In this document: positions 48,863-60,985 of the stretch, one piece after another
Layout: each line of letters starts with the position of its first letter
How positions within the stretch are numbered: the stretch's first letter is position 1
Assembly: GCF_038502225.1 (NCBI RefSeq)
Contig: NC_091298.1
Coordinates: 35,798,840-35,862,839, forward strand
DNA: 64,000 nt
Source: Cherax quadricarinatus
Lineage: Eukaryota; Arthropoda; Malacostraca; Decapoda; Parastacidae
Direction: 5' to 3'
The notes under the pieces: generated by a model
The model's database searches: none
Seen by the model: the letters and a program-made list of their open reading frames with translations, nothing else
What the model was told of the DNA's origin: nothing
Translations under genes and position numbers: made by a program

Positions 48863-51800
48863 CTTTCTGACTTATTTACATAATAGCCTCAAGTTAGTCT
48901 CCTATAAAAACTGCCTGCTGAACAGCCCTAGGACAGCTGTTGCTAAACTACATCGTGTATCATAAAGCCATCTTTACTGTGCCAGGGCAGTACTCTGAGT
49001 CTTCATGCGGCAGTCATTAATGAAGCTTATTTCCCTATTGTGTGGCCGCTTTATTTTGTATGTTTTTGAGTTGTTGAACTGTACCAGTAGCTTGAAATTC
49101 AGTATGCAAGAAACATTCACTTTCAGAAAGTTTATTAATATATGTACAGAATAAATTCGGGGAAGATCTTTGGCACAGAAATTCATTTTGAAATATGTTT
49201 TTAGATATGTTCAATATTTTGGCTAGTATCAGGCAGTTTGCAAGTACTAAAGTACTGAAGATTACATTACAAATGTCTTGTAACTTTTAGATTTTAAGTA
49301 ACTTTCAGCAAAAGTTATATAATTACTAGTCCATTTTTGCAAGATATTTACTGTATTTATCAATTATGCCATTGGTGTTTCTTTACAGTTAATCCTTGTA
49401 GACCTTTGTAGAACCTTACGTTCAGTAATCCTATACAATTTCTTTCGCACAAATTGACATTCACCACCATCCTGATACAAGTGATTTTATGCCATTATAA
49501 TTGGTTGTTAGCAGCATATGTTGTACGCTAAAACACTTGTGTTACCAGTGAAACATCATACTTCATGTGTGCTCAAGCAGACAGGAGTTTCTTTCAAATA
49601 ATTAAAAAGATCTTGCAATTCTACTAACACAAAGTTCCAGCCTAGTGTCAGTTTGTTGCTTTTTTCTCTGCTTTTTTTTTAATAATTACTGAGTGCAAGA
49701 GTTTTTTTTTAAGTATGTTATGCTTTAATTTATTATTGCTGCATTATTTATTTTCCTTGTCAGTATATTATATAATTAGGTATTCCTCATGGGGAACCTA
49801 TTAAAGGCTTTCTGGGTTTCTTTTCATCCTTATGTATTTGTTTTATTCCTTCTAATTTCATTTTTCTTTCGCTAAAAATCGAGAACGCCTTATCTAATCA
49901 ACTTCAAATGGCATGTACACGTGGACAATAATCAAAACCGTAGGACCCAATCCCAGCATTCTGTAGTGGCTCATTTAGCTTCTAAAACCCCCAGTGTCTT
50001 ATCTTCAAACATTCAAAAACGGCGCCTTTTAATTCGACGACACCAGATTAAAATTCAAATGTGTAGGTGCAGATTAAATAATTTAATGTGCAAAATACTC
50101 TCAAATTTTTATTTCATTAAATTACGTTAAATAGATTTCAGAATACCTCTTCTGCTCGGCTTGAACATTTAATGGTTGGTACAATTTAGGGAGAGGATAG
50201 TAATCATTAAATTTCGTTTGCGTGCTGGCAAATTTGCTTATTTGGTAAAATAATTAAAAAAAAAGAATAATTGGAAACAGTCCAAGCAATAACTGAAGAA
50301 TAACTCAACCCATTAGCTTCAAACTTTTACCACTGGTGTGGTTTTCTGAAGGTAAGGTTCATGCTGTTATTGAGAACATTGCAAAACAAACCTTTACCCG
50401 GACCTATCGGAAGTTCATCTACTAACCCGACCAAGAAGGACTCTTAATGGTTTGTATGTAACACTAAAAAGTAAACTTCACTTCCTGAGGCAGTCAGTTC
50501 TCCATAGTAGCAATTAGGTGAACTAAGGGTAAATAAAGAGAGAACACAAAAAGTTCACTTTAATATCGTTTTTCAGGAAACAATGCACAAAATCTACATT
50601 AGTCTAGGAATCAGAAAATGTACAAAATCTACGTATGCACCTCAAGTCTAGGTATGCACTTCAGTTCGTAAAGAGTAAGGAGAGTGTCAACATCACCACA
50701 TAAAGTAGTGGGGAATACGACTGATCTATGTGTTAAGAAATGAAAAGAAATCAATTCCAGATAAAAATGAAGCCACCAATAGAGCATAAAACATTCTTCC
50801 CTCTAACTGTGTCTCCAGCCCAGTTTACTGCCTGGCCGTCGCTTCCCCATGAGCTAAACACCAGTAACCTGACGACCAGGAGGTGATATGCTAGCTCTCA
50901 GGCTCATTAATATATACGTACCTACAACATAAAATAAATTCACAAACAATATGAACACATTTTACATTGGATATATTAAAATACTAATTCTTATTGATTT
51001 GAATAATAATTACATGCTACAACAAGAGTACAGGAACTATATTCTATTTTTAATGTACGTAACAGGTGACAAGATCTAATTTGCTAATTTCGTTGAAATA
51101 ACAGTGATTTTCATTAATATTCAGTAACTGAAAAATGCCCCTTCTAATCGGCTGCAAAATATAAATGTTGGTTCATTTTCTATACCTCGTAAGTATAGTC
51201 TGAGTAAGAACAAACCTAAAATCTCACTGAAATTATTAAAAAAAAATGGATTTATTGGAATCAGGTCATTTACTGAATTAATGCCTTTTTTGATATCAGG
51301 CTTTAAGCTTTCACCGTTGATGAGCTTCATTAAAAAAATCCTACCAGTTACATGAAGCTGTGTAATTTTCAATTTGCCAGTTTTATTAAATACATTTTTT
51401 CCAGCGTAATAACAAGCGAATGTCTCTTCCGATCGGCTTCAAACACTATATGGTGCCATTTGTAAGAATTATTGTTAAACTGGATTTTCTTAAAAACATG
51501 AAAAAATTGCATTTTTTTTTTCTTATTGGATTGTAGTGAACTTGAAAAATATTGTTTTTCCAGGGCGTTTTTTAAATTTAATGAGGATCAACTTTACTAT
51601 TTTCAGGATATAAGTCTCTCTGATGTAATATAAGATTGACTCTTAAATTCAGTGTAAAAGTTGATGTTTCTAATGGAAAATCTGAATTAGCTTTGTTTGG
51701 CTCGTGTATGTCCAAATTTCCATTTTTTTTTTAAAGAATCGAAATATAATTTTTTATATCCTGACCAGAGAATGCCTCCTCTCATTTGCTTCAAATCTTC

Positions 51801-52330
51801 GATGCTGATATTTAACTGGTACTAAATTTATGCTACACTCTGCACTATTCCAGTTGCGTACATTGATGTACAAGGAACTGGGGTTAGACAATATCGGAAT
51901 ACCTTTGATGGAATACCTTTGATGGATCTTGGTTTAATGTCATTTATGTTGCCCCATCACTTTGCTCTTGCAGTGGGCCGCTGTTATTTTGCTTTGGAAA
52001 ATTTTTGTCTACAAACATTTTTGGCTTCAATAAGCCTACAGTAATTTTTAATGTGCTACAATTTTCAATACAAGTCCTTGTTAAAGACTCAACGTCTTCT
52101 GTTAAAGAAGTAGAGTTAGTGATTTATCTAAAAAATTTTGAGTTTTTTTACTTTTGCCTCGGTTATTGTCTTGCATTTGGTCAATTGTATTAATCAGTTA
52201 TTTTCTAAATATAACGTTATCATTTATGTGCGCAACTTTACAATCTGTGTGTACATATTTTTTAATTATTTATTCTACATTCTCTCGCGTACTGTAGTGT
52301 ATAATCACATTCAGTGTGACTTTTCATAAT
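48863..52330. other. AT-rich, gene-free stretch
   Basis: No frame above about 83 residues and none with a recognised motif. Contains the recurring 40-bp motif listed at 49882-51805. Confidence 0.5.
49882..51805. repeat. five diverged copies of a 40-bp motif
   Basis: Similar segments: GAGAACGCCTTATCTAATCA with ACTTCAAATGG (49882), AGAATACCTCTTCTGCTCGG with CTTGAAC (50141), AAAATGCCCCTTCTAATCGG with CTGCAAAA (51131), GAATGTCTCTTCCGATCGGC with TTCAAAC (51418), AGAATGCCTCCTCTCATTTG with CTTCAAAT (51770). Spacing is about 260-990 bp. Nearby A-run and ATTTATTGG segments also recur, suggesting decayed larger monomers. Confidence 0.55.
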
Positions 52331-52525
52331 GTATTGTGAGACTAGGAGGTGCAGACTTGTCTATGTTTCATCCAAGTCCATCTTGCATAGACATACTCTA
52401 TTAGTCTCTGGCAGCTCCGATAAGCAGCCTTCGTCTAGCAAGTGCCTTCAGCACGTGACAGACGAGAACGCCCTTGATATCAAGACATAACAGCCTCTCA
52501 TTGAGAGATAATTAAGTGGAATATG

Positions 52526-52533
52526 TATAAAAG
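52526..52533 (+). promoter_or_regulatory. TATA box of the LTR promoter
   Basis: TATAAAAG followed about 25 bp later by GGACAGTGCAG, a plausible start region. Its place in the middle of the LTR fits a U3/R boundary. Confidence 0.6.
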
Positions 52534-53193
52534 CTCTCATGGACAGTGCAGCATAATCCTTCGTGTCACAATGCATACACTAGCAAATGCTACAGGTATG
52601 CAAGTGTCCATCGTCACTTGACACATGGACTGTCTTTGATGCCATATTCAGAGTTGGACAAACACTCCTGTAATTAAAAATAACGTTAACTTTGCAGAAG
52701 AATTCACTGCCGCTTAGTTCCCTGCAGCGACTGTGCTCTCCGGTACTACTGAACGTATTTTGCCACATCAGTGTCGTTCCCTGAAGCGACAAATTCTTGC
52801 CAGTCAACTCCTTGCCTGTCGTCCCCCGTCCCCGCTACTTGGTGTCACCTTCAGTCACCGTTCCACCCAGCCATGCCACCCTACCGCCTCGCCGGATGGA
52901 CCACAACTCTTCGCCATTTCCTTTGAACATCTTTATTTTTCTTCCACAGTTACTGGATTTTTTTGTCCCCCCTAAATTAATGTCTAATTATTTCCTTCTC
53001 CTTTGTAAAGAAACAACAGCACAGCCACCATCCTCAAGAGAGATTGCTTTTGTTTTCATTTTTCACCAGATTCCAGGTCGATTATCCTCATTGTTGCTCT
53101 CCGCCTTGTGGGATTAAATTCTTCTAAGCCTCTCTCGTGCACCAAGTCTGGCCTCTTCCTAATCTTGATAGACGCAGCCTAGTTTTAGAACAC

Positions 53194-53199
53194 AATAAA
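53194..53199 (+). terminator. LTR polyadenylation signal
   Basis: AATAAA about 70 bp before the inferred LTR end, the expected place for the R/U5 boundary. Confidence 0.5.
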
Positions 53200-53273
53200 C
53201 ATAAAGCTTACGTCCATTTGCAGAGTCTTTGACCAACTACATGACATTAAATTTATAACCAGACCAAAACATT

Positions 53274-53292
53274 TGGTGGCACAGGTGGGCGC
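53274..53292 (+). promoter_or_regulatory. primer-binding-site-like sequence
   Basis: TGGTGGCACAGGTGGGCGC, two bases after the CA end of the LTR. The form resembles Gypsy or BEL primer-binding regions; the primer tRNA is not identified. Confidence 0.5.
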
Positions 53293-53584
53293 TCATGAGA
53301 TCAAGGAAGTCTTGCAAGGTAGTAGAGGCTAAGTTGTGTTGTATTTTTTTTGTAGAGAAGATATTTAACTTGATTAACGGAGGCACAGGTGAACACATAA
53401 GTGACACCTAGACAAGCTAACTTCTTGTTTCTTAGTGATATCGTTGTGTCTGTTGCCTAAGTCATCTGACTGACATTGCTAATGTTTCCTAGGAGTAAAT
53501 AATGTCCTGTTGTTTTAGTCATTGTATCACCTGTGTTCCAGTCATATTATCACACTTTCTCCGTTCTTCACATACTATGTTTAA

Positions 53585-53742
<158 letters not shown>

Positions 53743-53968
53743 AATTGAAGTTCATCCAGGGACTTCATCTGACCTCATCTTTGCATCAACCGTGACTACG
53801 GTCCGTAATCCATTGATCAATGTGACACTGTACATCTCTCTCACACAAGGTATGCTGCTTTTTCTCACTGATTTTCTGATTAGCAGCTCTTTTGTTTCTC
53901 TCTATTTCATATCACACTTGCTTCAGTGAAGACGTGACAAGTGTGCTCTCCATTCTTTGCTTAATGAG

Positions 53969-54123
53969 ATTATGATGATGGCTTCCCTCGACTACGAGCA
54001 GCTTTATTTCCAGCTAAAGGCAGAGTTTATGGAAGCAAGAAGAGAAATTCAACGACTGATAGATATGTGCAAAGATTATCCCCGGAATAACGTCGTCGAT
54101 GATCGGAATAACGACTGGATGTA
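53969..54123 (+). pseudogene. gag start of the LTR element (truncated)
   Basis: An ATG at about 53969 opens MMMASLDYEQLYFQLKAEFM, then EARREIQRLIDMCKDY, a helical start typical of LTR-element gag proteins. A TAA follows at about 54121. Downstream no further gag or pol motif was found, so only the 5' end of the element is preserved. Confidence 0.5.
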
Positions 54124-54705
54124 AGTTCGAATTGAAGGGACGAAGCTGAAGCTGAAGAAGATCCAGGAAACTGTTGTGAAACCCAGCAAGTCTTTTTCTT
54201 TATCACACAAATGTGAATCGACTATTACTACGAACACAGGCGTAGATATGGCTTGCACATATTGCCGTAATGTGATTACCTCTTGAGAACAAACAAAAGA
54301 TATCAGATGATAACTGAATTTTATTTCCTTCATCAAACAAGCTGGTATTTACAGAATATTTGGCCTTTGCACAATATTTAAATTATGTACAATGTGGCAA
54401 AAGCAAGCAGAAGACATGGTGATCAGGAAGGCAAATGCAAGCACAAGACATGGTGAACTGTGAGCGAACGGCTGAGAAGGCAAGTCTGCCAAGTTGTTTC
54501 TACATGTGTACCACATCGCTTTACAGCTTTGGTGGGTTTAATTATTATTGGCTGGTTGAACCGAGGTACTGGTATAACGATGGGGCCCCTTTAATTGTTA
54601 AACCCTTAGCAACTGGTTCGCTAATAAGGAGGCATGCTTATGTGGGTGTGTGACATACTCCAAATAAAATGTAACATATTCTTAGCATGCCACATATATC
54701 TAGGA
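54124..54705. other. no gene recognised
   Basis: AGCAGAAGACATGGTGA and AGCACAAGACATGGTGA recur about 35 bp apart (54408, 54440), otherwise nothing is recognised. Confidence 0.4.
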
Positions 54706-54839
54706 CCACTCAACGCAGACCATTCAATCAAGAACCAATGTTAACGACACAGCAAAGTCAACCAGTAAAGACATCCCGGTGAAGACCATCCCTACGAAGA
54801 GCATCGACAACGTCACGACAAACAGAGCCAGTGGAGGTA

Positions 54840-55300
54840 AGAATTGCTTTAGTTGAGGAAACTCAAGTTATGTTTATGGATAATACATGTTGTCTTAGAG
54901 ATAGAAAGAGGAGGCAGAGAGTCTGTTATCCTTGGGCTGGGTTAGAGGATATTGTTAGCTATCTGGACAACATCATGAGAGGTAATGGGAGCAATCTTAT
55001 TATCTGACTCAGTGCTGGTAACAGAGATGTTGGCAGGTTTAGGAGTGAGGACCTTATAAACAAGTATAGGACTGTGGTAGACATTTTGCCAAGGAGAGGG
55101 GCTGGAAATGAATGGTTGTCCAGGGCAATTGATGTTGGTTGGACAAACACTGTAAGGACATTGAAGTACCATTTATAAACAACTGGGACCTCTTCTATGG
55201 CAGAAATGACAAGTATGCCAGGGATGGGGTTCATTTATCAATGTCTGGCGTGGAAGCAGTAGCCAATGCAGTAGACACAGATTTTAGGGATTTAAACTAG
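54840..55300 (+). pseudogene. CR1-like ORF1 esterase-like domain
   Basis: The plus strand reads MFMDNTCCLRDRKRRQRVCY, WAGLEDIVSYLDNIMRGNGS, a stop, then SAGNRDVGRFRSEDLINKY. It is collinear with the esterase segment at 40480-40637 and extends about 150 codons beyond it. The first block with the nucleophile Ser is not preserved. The role of this domain in CR1 is unclear (lipid or membrane interaction has been proposed). Confidence 0.7.
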
Positions 55301-55544
55301 AAATAGTGGTATGAGTTTTTGTGGGAAAGCAATAAACTATAATACAATAGAAATGGGCAGGAAGAAATTTTAGTGCAGCGACATTACAAGTTTTAAGGAA
55401 ACCAGTTATAGGGAGAACGAGGTAGAGTTGTTGGTGAATATGGGAAAAATCAGTGGCACTAGGTGATCAGGACAGTAATAGAGATAGTAGAAGAGCAGGA
55501 ATGAGCTGGGGGTGAAAAGAGAAAAAATGGTTTCTAATATATTA

Positions 55545-56270
55545 TACAAATAATTGTAGTGCTAGAAACAAGATTGACGAATTGAGATTAGTCGCAGTTG
55601 CGGGTAAAGCTGTCGTATTTGTCATAACTGAGACGTGGTTTGATATGAAGAATCAGGATATGCCTGCTGAATATCACATTCAGTGTTTTAAGTTATTCCA
55701 CATGGACAGAAGAAACGGGGAGGCAAGGTGGGTGGCACTATATGTGAGAGAAGATTTTTATTGTTGTATTAATGAGGGCATTAAAGCTTAAAGAATACAC
55801 ACTAGGTCTGTCTAGATAGAATTTTCGGAAGGGCATGAAAAATTAATTTTTTGGGATTTACTGTCCCCCAAACTTGGATAGGGACCAAGGAAGACTACGT
55901 TGGGAAGAAACGGACTAGTCCACATGGTACGATAGCATAGTAATTCTAGGAGACTTCAGCCTTAGTCAAAAAGAGAAGAATTCATTGACTTTGAATCTTG
56001 AGTTAAACGACTTCCTGGAAGTTTCTCAAGATTGTTTTTTTGGAGCAGTTTGTGACAGAACCATCTATAGGAAATAACCTTCTTGATTTAGTTCTGGCTA
56101 ACAGGGGTGCCCTTGTTAATAATCTGTTAATTACAGAAGAACTTGGCGCGAGCTACCACAAATCGATTAACTTTAGTATCAGTTGGAAGTTTGACAGTAA
56201 GGATAATTTAGAAACAGTCCAAGATTTTCGCTTAGAGGATTGCAATGAGCTTACAGAACACTTATAATCT
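55545..56270 (+). pseudogene. CR1-like ORF2 APE endonuclease
   Basis: YTNNCSARNKIDELRLVAVA, VVFVITETWFDMKNQDM, ARWVALYVREDF, then after frameshifts an ILGDFS-like patch (55945-55965) and VTEPSIGNNLLDLVLANRGA, with LGASYHKSINFSI where SDH is usual (here SYH). These are the ordered APE motifs of CR1. Several stops. Confidence 0.8.
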
Positions 56271-56279
56271 GTGAACTGG

Positions 56280-58115
56280 GTTCTCGATGAGAACTACCAA
56301 TAAGACAGTTTTCTAAACACTATACACGCTGCCCAAAGAGCATTTATTCCATTTAGAGAAATAAAATTAAATAGAAAAGGTACGAAATTGATGAACGATA
56401 GGCTCAAACACCTTTTAGGGCAGAATAAAGGAATTTTAGGCGTTTCAAAAGAGATGAGAGCAGTCTCATAGATCAGGTTACTGATATTGAGAGAGAAATT
56501 AAAAGAGGGATTAGAAAAGCTAAACGGGTCTATGAAATTAAAGTGTCAAATGATTAGAAAACAAACTCCTAAGGCTTTTTCCAGTTATTTAGAACAAAGG
56601 TTAGAAAAAAGTTAGGACCTCCTATAACTAACTCCGGAGAGCTTTGTGACAAGGAGAATGAAATGTGCTCGATTTTTAATAATTATTTCCTCTCAGTTTT
56701 CACACAAGAAGATATTAACGATATTCCAGTAATTTATTTACATAAAGGGCCTGATGAAAATATCACACTTACTAGGGATATGGTAATCCAACTGACTGAC
56801 CGATTAAAGCATAACAAATCCCCAGGCCCTGATGAACTTTTTTTCATGGTTTTTATGGAGTGCAAAATGAAACTTTGTGAACCAATAACTAACCTTTAAA
56901 ATATGTCTTCAAACAGGTATAGTGTCTGATGTGAAAGATAGTTAACATAATTCCCTATTTTTAAAGCAAGGGGCACGTCGTTACCGTCAAATTACAACCA
57001 TATAAGCCCAATATGTCATTTATAGATGATATAAGAAACCATCTTGATAAGTATAACTTGATCTATGATACTCAGCATGGATTCACGAGGGGCCGTTCCT
57101 GCCCGACTAATTTACTGACTTTCTTCAGCAAATCTTTTGAGGCTGTTGAGCATGACAAAGATTACGATACGATAATATTTATTTGTATTTTAGTAAACTT
57201 TTTGATAAAGTACTACACCAAAGACTTTTAAAGAAAGTGACAGATAATAGTCCTGAGTGAATAGATCTTTCATGAATCGATTCATGGCTCTCCAACAGGG
57301 AGCAGAGGATGTGCATAAATGGGGCGAAATCTGAGTGGGGATCAGTCACAAGTGGCATTCCACATGGATCAGTTTTAGGCCATTGTGGTCCATAATATAC
57401 ATTAATAACCTTGACTAGGGAATAACAAGTGATATTAGCAAATTCGCTGACGATACAAAAATACTTCAGCAGGATTTAGACAAGCTCATGTCATGACATG
57501 TATGTGGCAAATACAGTTCAATGAAGACAAATGGAATGTCATGAAGCTCGGGAATGAAAATAACCCTAGCACTTATAAACTAAATAATATACAGCTTTGC
57601 CATACAGAATGTGAAAAGGACTTGAGAGTTATGGTAAGCAGGAACCTGAAGCCAAGACAGCAATACTCAAATCTTAGAAATAAGGCAAACAAATTACCGG
57701 GATTTATATCAAGAAGTATAAGCAACAAGAGTCTGGAGGTTATACTACAGCTCTACACATCATTAGTAAGGCCTCACTTAGAATATGCAACTCAGTTCAG
57801 GTCCCCAAAGTACAGAATGTATATAAACTCACTAGAAAACTTTCAGTTTTGAAGGACAAAATTAATCCATTGCAAAAGAAATCTTCCATACGAAGAAAGA
57901 TTGAAATCCCTTGAAGTCCATTCTCTTGTAAGTCGAAAAATGAGGGGAGACATGACTGAAGCGTATAAGTGAAAGATGGGTAAAAACAAAGAAGATATTA
58001 ATACGGTCCTGAGGATGTCCTTCCAAGAAAGAACTCGAAATAATGGGTTCAGATTAGATAAGTTTAGATTTAGAGAGGTTATAGGAAAATATTGCTTTGG
58101 AAATAGGGTAGTCAA
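56280..58115 (+). pseudogene. CR1-like ORF2 linker, RT and C-terminal domain
   Basis: IFNNYFLSVFTQEDINDIPV and RLKHNKSPGPDEL (56675-56850); YDTQHGFTRGRSCPTNLLTF (57064-57125); a GVHMDQF-type decayed motif B near 57360; ISKFADDTKI-like SDISKFADDTKIL (57430-57465, FADD retained); WQIQFNEDKWNVMKLGNENN, KDLRVMVSRNLKPRQQYSNL and YTSLVRPHLEYATQFRSP (57500-57820). Frames change often. The same linker region appears on the minus strand at 60228-60705. Confidence 0.85.
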
Positions 58116-58349
58116 TGATTAAAAATCTGTCTAGCTTCACATTTAGGTTGGATAGATGCTTGAGTGAGAGAGGTTGGATTTGAGTTTGACTTGCACATGA
58201 GTTGATGGGGTTGTCAAAGCTTGTTCCGTGGGTAACACTGAAAATGGAAATGGGTTGGGCAAATGATTTTGTTAAGTGTGTTTTGGTTTAAGAAGGACCT
58301 GCCTAGCATGGCCCAGTATTCATCCATTTTTATGTTCTTATGTGGAAAG

Positions 58350-58425
58350 AGACTTGATATTTATTAAAGGAAACGCGTCGCCCTGAGTGGCTTCTTCAGT
58401 CCTAATACAGAAATAACTAAGAAAC
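58350..58425 (-). mobile_element. single arm of a family A foldback
   Basis: The minus strand reads GGACTGAAGAAGCCACTCAG, GGCGACGCGTTTCC, TTTAATAAATATCAAGTCTC, matching the right arm at 33534-33600. The core is CUGAAGA-A-GCCAC; the GAAA block is changed (GACG). Confidence 0.6.
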
Positions 58426-58714
58426 GAGCATATATTGTGGCAGTATATATAGTGACAGTATAGACTACGTTAATAAGATGTAACATTTGCTAAGTGATAC
58501 TAACACATGCGCTTCCATCCCAAAGCATACATGGAAGAAACAAACCGATTCCTTTCTTAGTAAGATTCGCAACATACTCGGAAAACCAGAACAAAAAATT
58601 TTTTTTTACGTCGTCCTTAATAATCCCGAGTCAGCGAGGCTTTATGGTTTACCGAGGTCCTACATACCAAATGTGCCTATGAGACTAATTACATCTCGTA
58701 TTGGAAAAATGAAC

Positions 58715-59008
58715 ACAAGTGCAGTGTAATGCGATTCTTTATTCACAACGTTTCGCCCACACAGTGTACTTTAACAAGTCACAAACAGATCTACCTGGGT
58801 GAATAGTACATGAATATTTATATGAGGAAGAGTGGAAATAAATGGTATAAATTACCGGCACAATGGAAATATAAACACATAAGCAGTATAATGTGTTCCT
58901 TCATTCACAACGTTTCGCCCACACAGTGGGTTTTATTAGTCACAAACACGTCTGTTTGTGACTTGATAAAGCCCAATGCGTGGGAGAATCGCTGTCAATA
59001 AAGGGTCG
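58715..59008. mobile_element. PLE terminal repeats (family B), tandem and inverted, with hammerhead-like cores
   Basis: Two minus-strand copies (about 58785 to 58715 and 58945 to 58870) share ACACAGTG with a CACAACGTTTCGCCC block, and a plus-strand copy (58946-59008) meets the second head to head around GTCACAAACACG and GTCTGTTTGTGAC. The minus-strand reading of the second copy is GTGACTAATAAAACCCACTG then TGTGGGCGAAACGTTGTGAA: stem II CCCAC/GTGGG, GAAA, ACGU, UG. The plus copy starts TGACTTGATAAAGCCCA and ends CTGTCAATAAAGG, giving a UGAC/GUCA stem I. The layout of partly tandem, partly inverted terminal repeats before the RT is typical of Penelope-like elements. Confidence 0.65.
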
Positions 59009-59890
59009 CATTATACTATATTTGAGTTTATTTTTCCATCGTGTCGGTATTTTATACCATTTATCTGCATCTGGCATTGGCAGCTCCCCACACAGGATAG
59101 CAGGAGTTTGGGCGAAATATTTATCGAAACTTCTGGGTACGATTAGTCAAGTTCACCAGAAGAATTCAGGTGACCTTGACCGTGTGAGGGATCTCGACAT
59201 AATTGATAAGAAGCCTGCAAGTATCAACGTCACTCCTTTATTCAACAATGTTCCATTTGATCATGCCATTAATCTTCGCAAGGTGTTTAATAATGATACA
59301 GAGTTACCTGTACCTTGCCAGGATTCTGTGAGCCTCATCCAACTATGTGTTTGTTATGACTATTTTACATTTAAAGACAAAAAGTATAAACAAATGTTCG
59401 GGATATCCATGGGTTCACCTTTTAGTGCGGTACTTTCCAAATTATATATGGAGAACCTAGAATCCAAACGGATCAGTTACATGGATGTGGTACGTTGATA
59501 ACATTTTGGTCATTGTACCCAAAAATCTAGATGTACTTGACATCCTCAACACCTTCAACAATCTGGAACCTACAATTCAATTTACACTAAAGGCGGAGGA
59601 CGACCAATTACCATTTCTCGACGTGCTCCTATTCACTGGTGAAAATATACTTTCTTTTAAAGTCTACCGTAAACCTACCTTCAAGAATGATCTTATACAT
59701 TTCTTCTCACACCATGCCACAGGAACTAAAAACGAGAGGTAGTTACAGGCTTCTGAGAGCCTACAGAATTTTCAATCCGCAGTTCTTCGAGAAAAAATGC
59801 ACATACATCACATATTCTTTCAGTTCTCTACTCTTCTCCTTACACTTCATAAGTGATTGCAGGAATCGTGCGACTTGCATCCTAAACTAG
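59009..59890 (+). pseudogene. Penelope-like element RT
   Basis: 59009-59498: RIAGVWAKYLSKLLGTISQV, LFNNVPFDHAINLRKVFNND, YKQMFGISMGSPFSAVLSKL (the MGSP..S RT motif B of Penelope). A frameshift near 59490 leads to WYVDNILVIVPKNLDVLDIL, NTFNNLEPTIQFTLKAEDDQ, LPFLDVLLF and KVYRKPT. The catalytic YVDD is YVDN, so one Asp is lost. The N-terminal end of the protein is missing. PLEs prime reverse transcription at nicked chromosomal DNA or telomeres; this copy is dead. Confidence 0.85.
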
Positions 59891-60227
59891 ACTAACACCA
59901 ATTCACTTGAAGGAAAGCCTCCAAATTACATCGTTTTACCAGTAACCGACGTAACAACTAACGTTTCTAAAATTTTTGACAGAAAACTTGCTAAAATATC
60001 CATCAGCTCCTCTACTACTATTAGAAACATAGGGTAAAATCCCAAAAAGAACACTGGCACAACCACAGGAGTATACAGTATACAATGTGGAGGATGTGAC
60101 AAAGTGTATGTGGGGAAAACCGACAGATGTATGGGTACTGGATCAGGGAATACAAAGACGCCTGCAACCCTGGATGATATTGGACACCTTATGAAATTCA
60201 GTAAGGCTAGAATAGCCACTATATATA
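59891..60227 (+). pseudogene. Penelope-like GIY-YIG endonuclease
   Basis: TTGVYSIQCGGCDKVYVGKTDR (60060-60125, GVY and YVG halves with CxxC between) then, after a frameshift, IREYKDACNPG and FSKAR. It follows the RT at the expected distance. The frame is broken and the end is cut by a minus-strand CR1 fragment. Confidence 0.8.
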
Positions 60228-60705
60228 TCTACCTGTTTGATGATCATTTCCCTCGTGACTGTTATATCACTTAATTTGTTGTAATCAGGAGCTGAATATT
60301 TGCTAATTGCTGGGATATCATTTACTTCTTCTTGAGGAAAGACTGATAAGAAATAATTAGAGAACAAATTTCCTGCTCATTATCAGTCAGCTGTCCATCC
60401 CCAATTTTCAGCGGTCCTACTTTTTCCCACACCTTCGTTCTTTACACTTGAAAGAACCCTTTTGGATTAGGTTTTGATTCATTAGCAACCTTAATTTCAT
60501 AGTTGCGTTTAACCTTTCTAATTCCCCATTTTACTTGTCTTTTAAAATGAACATATTAATCTCTCATCTTTTGATTCGCCTATAAATTTCTATTTTCTCT
60601 CCTAACAGACGGTTTAGTCTCCTATTCATCCACTTCCTCTCTGAGGAAGATATATATTCTCTGAACATGTTGTACACTAGGAAAAAAGTCATAAATGCAG
60701 ATCCT
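60228..60705 (-). pseudogene. CR1-like ORF2 linker fragment between the two PLEs
   Basis: Minus strand: KWMNRRLNRLLGEKIEIYRR (60645-60585), then NEESKPNPKG-like and KVGPLKIGDGQLT-like patches across frameshifts, MFSNYFLSVFPQEEVNDIPA and DITVTREMIIKQVD (60367-60230). It is homologous to 56440-56830 of the plus-strand CR1. Confidence 0.8.
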
Positions 60706-60709
60706 AGCG

Positions 60710-60950
60710 CTATCGCAAATTTTACAAGGAATCTTATAGACACATCCATCAGCATTTTGGGGGGAATTCTTTATCAAAAGTTTTTTTACTGTATCAAGAT
60801 TTTTGAATACAACTTTAATATTAAAAGTCTTAAGAAGAGAAGGCATATCAACCAAGTTTTCATGGTAAGGGAGAACCAACATATTTTTAGTTGAATAAGG
60901 CTGGTTGTCCCTTTTTGGATTGTAAAAAGTATTTCTAGCAACTTTAAAAG
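60710..60950 (-). mobile_element. inverted copy of a PLE segment (partner of 61141-61376)
   Basis: The reverse complement of 60715-60950 equals 61141-61376 with only a few differences over about 236 bp. The minus strand therefore encodes the same MLVLPYHENLVDMPSLLKTF and CVYKIPCKIC segment. The spacer is about 190 bp. This is a snap-back arrangement within a single PLE insertion or two collided copies. Confidence 0.9.
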
Positions 60951-60985
60951 ATTTATGTCTTATTATTTATGTCCACTATTATTCC

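Larger units (their letters stand above)
52335..53271 (+). repeat. LTR of a second LTR retrotransposon
   Basis: Contains a TATA box (52526-52533), a poly(A) signal AATAAA (53194-53199) and a CA end at 53270-53271, followed after two bases by a primer-binding-site-like TGGTGGCACAGGTGGGCGC. The start (TGTGAGACTAGG near 52335) is approximate. No second LTR is in the window. Confidence 0.6.
54710..58345 (+). mobile_element. CR1-like LINE, nearly full length but heavily decayed
   Basis: Order on the plus strand: ORF1 esterase-like domain, ORF2 endonuclease, linker, RT, C-terminal domain, 3' UTR. It ends with GGACCTGCCTAGCATGGCCC and a TTTTTATGTTCTTATGT tail, the terminal motif found inverted at 4393 and 10565. 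Every domain carries stops or frameshifts. Confidence 0.85.

Noticed and set aside
51121..51372. Minus-strand 83-residue frame as a gene
   Set aside because: Low complexity, no motif, and it overlaps the recurring 40-bp motif repeats.
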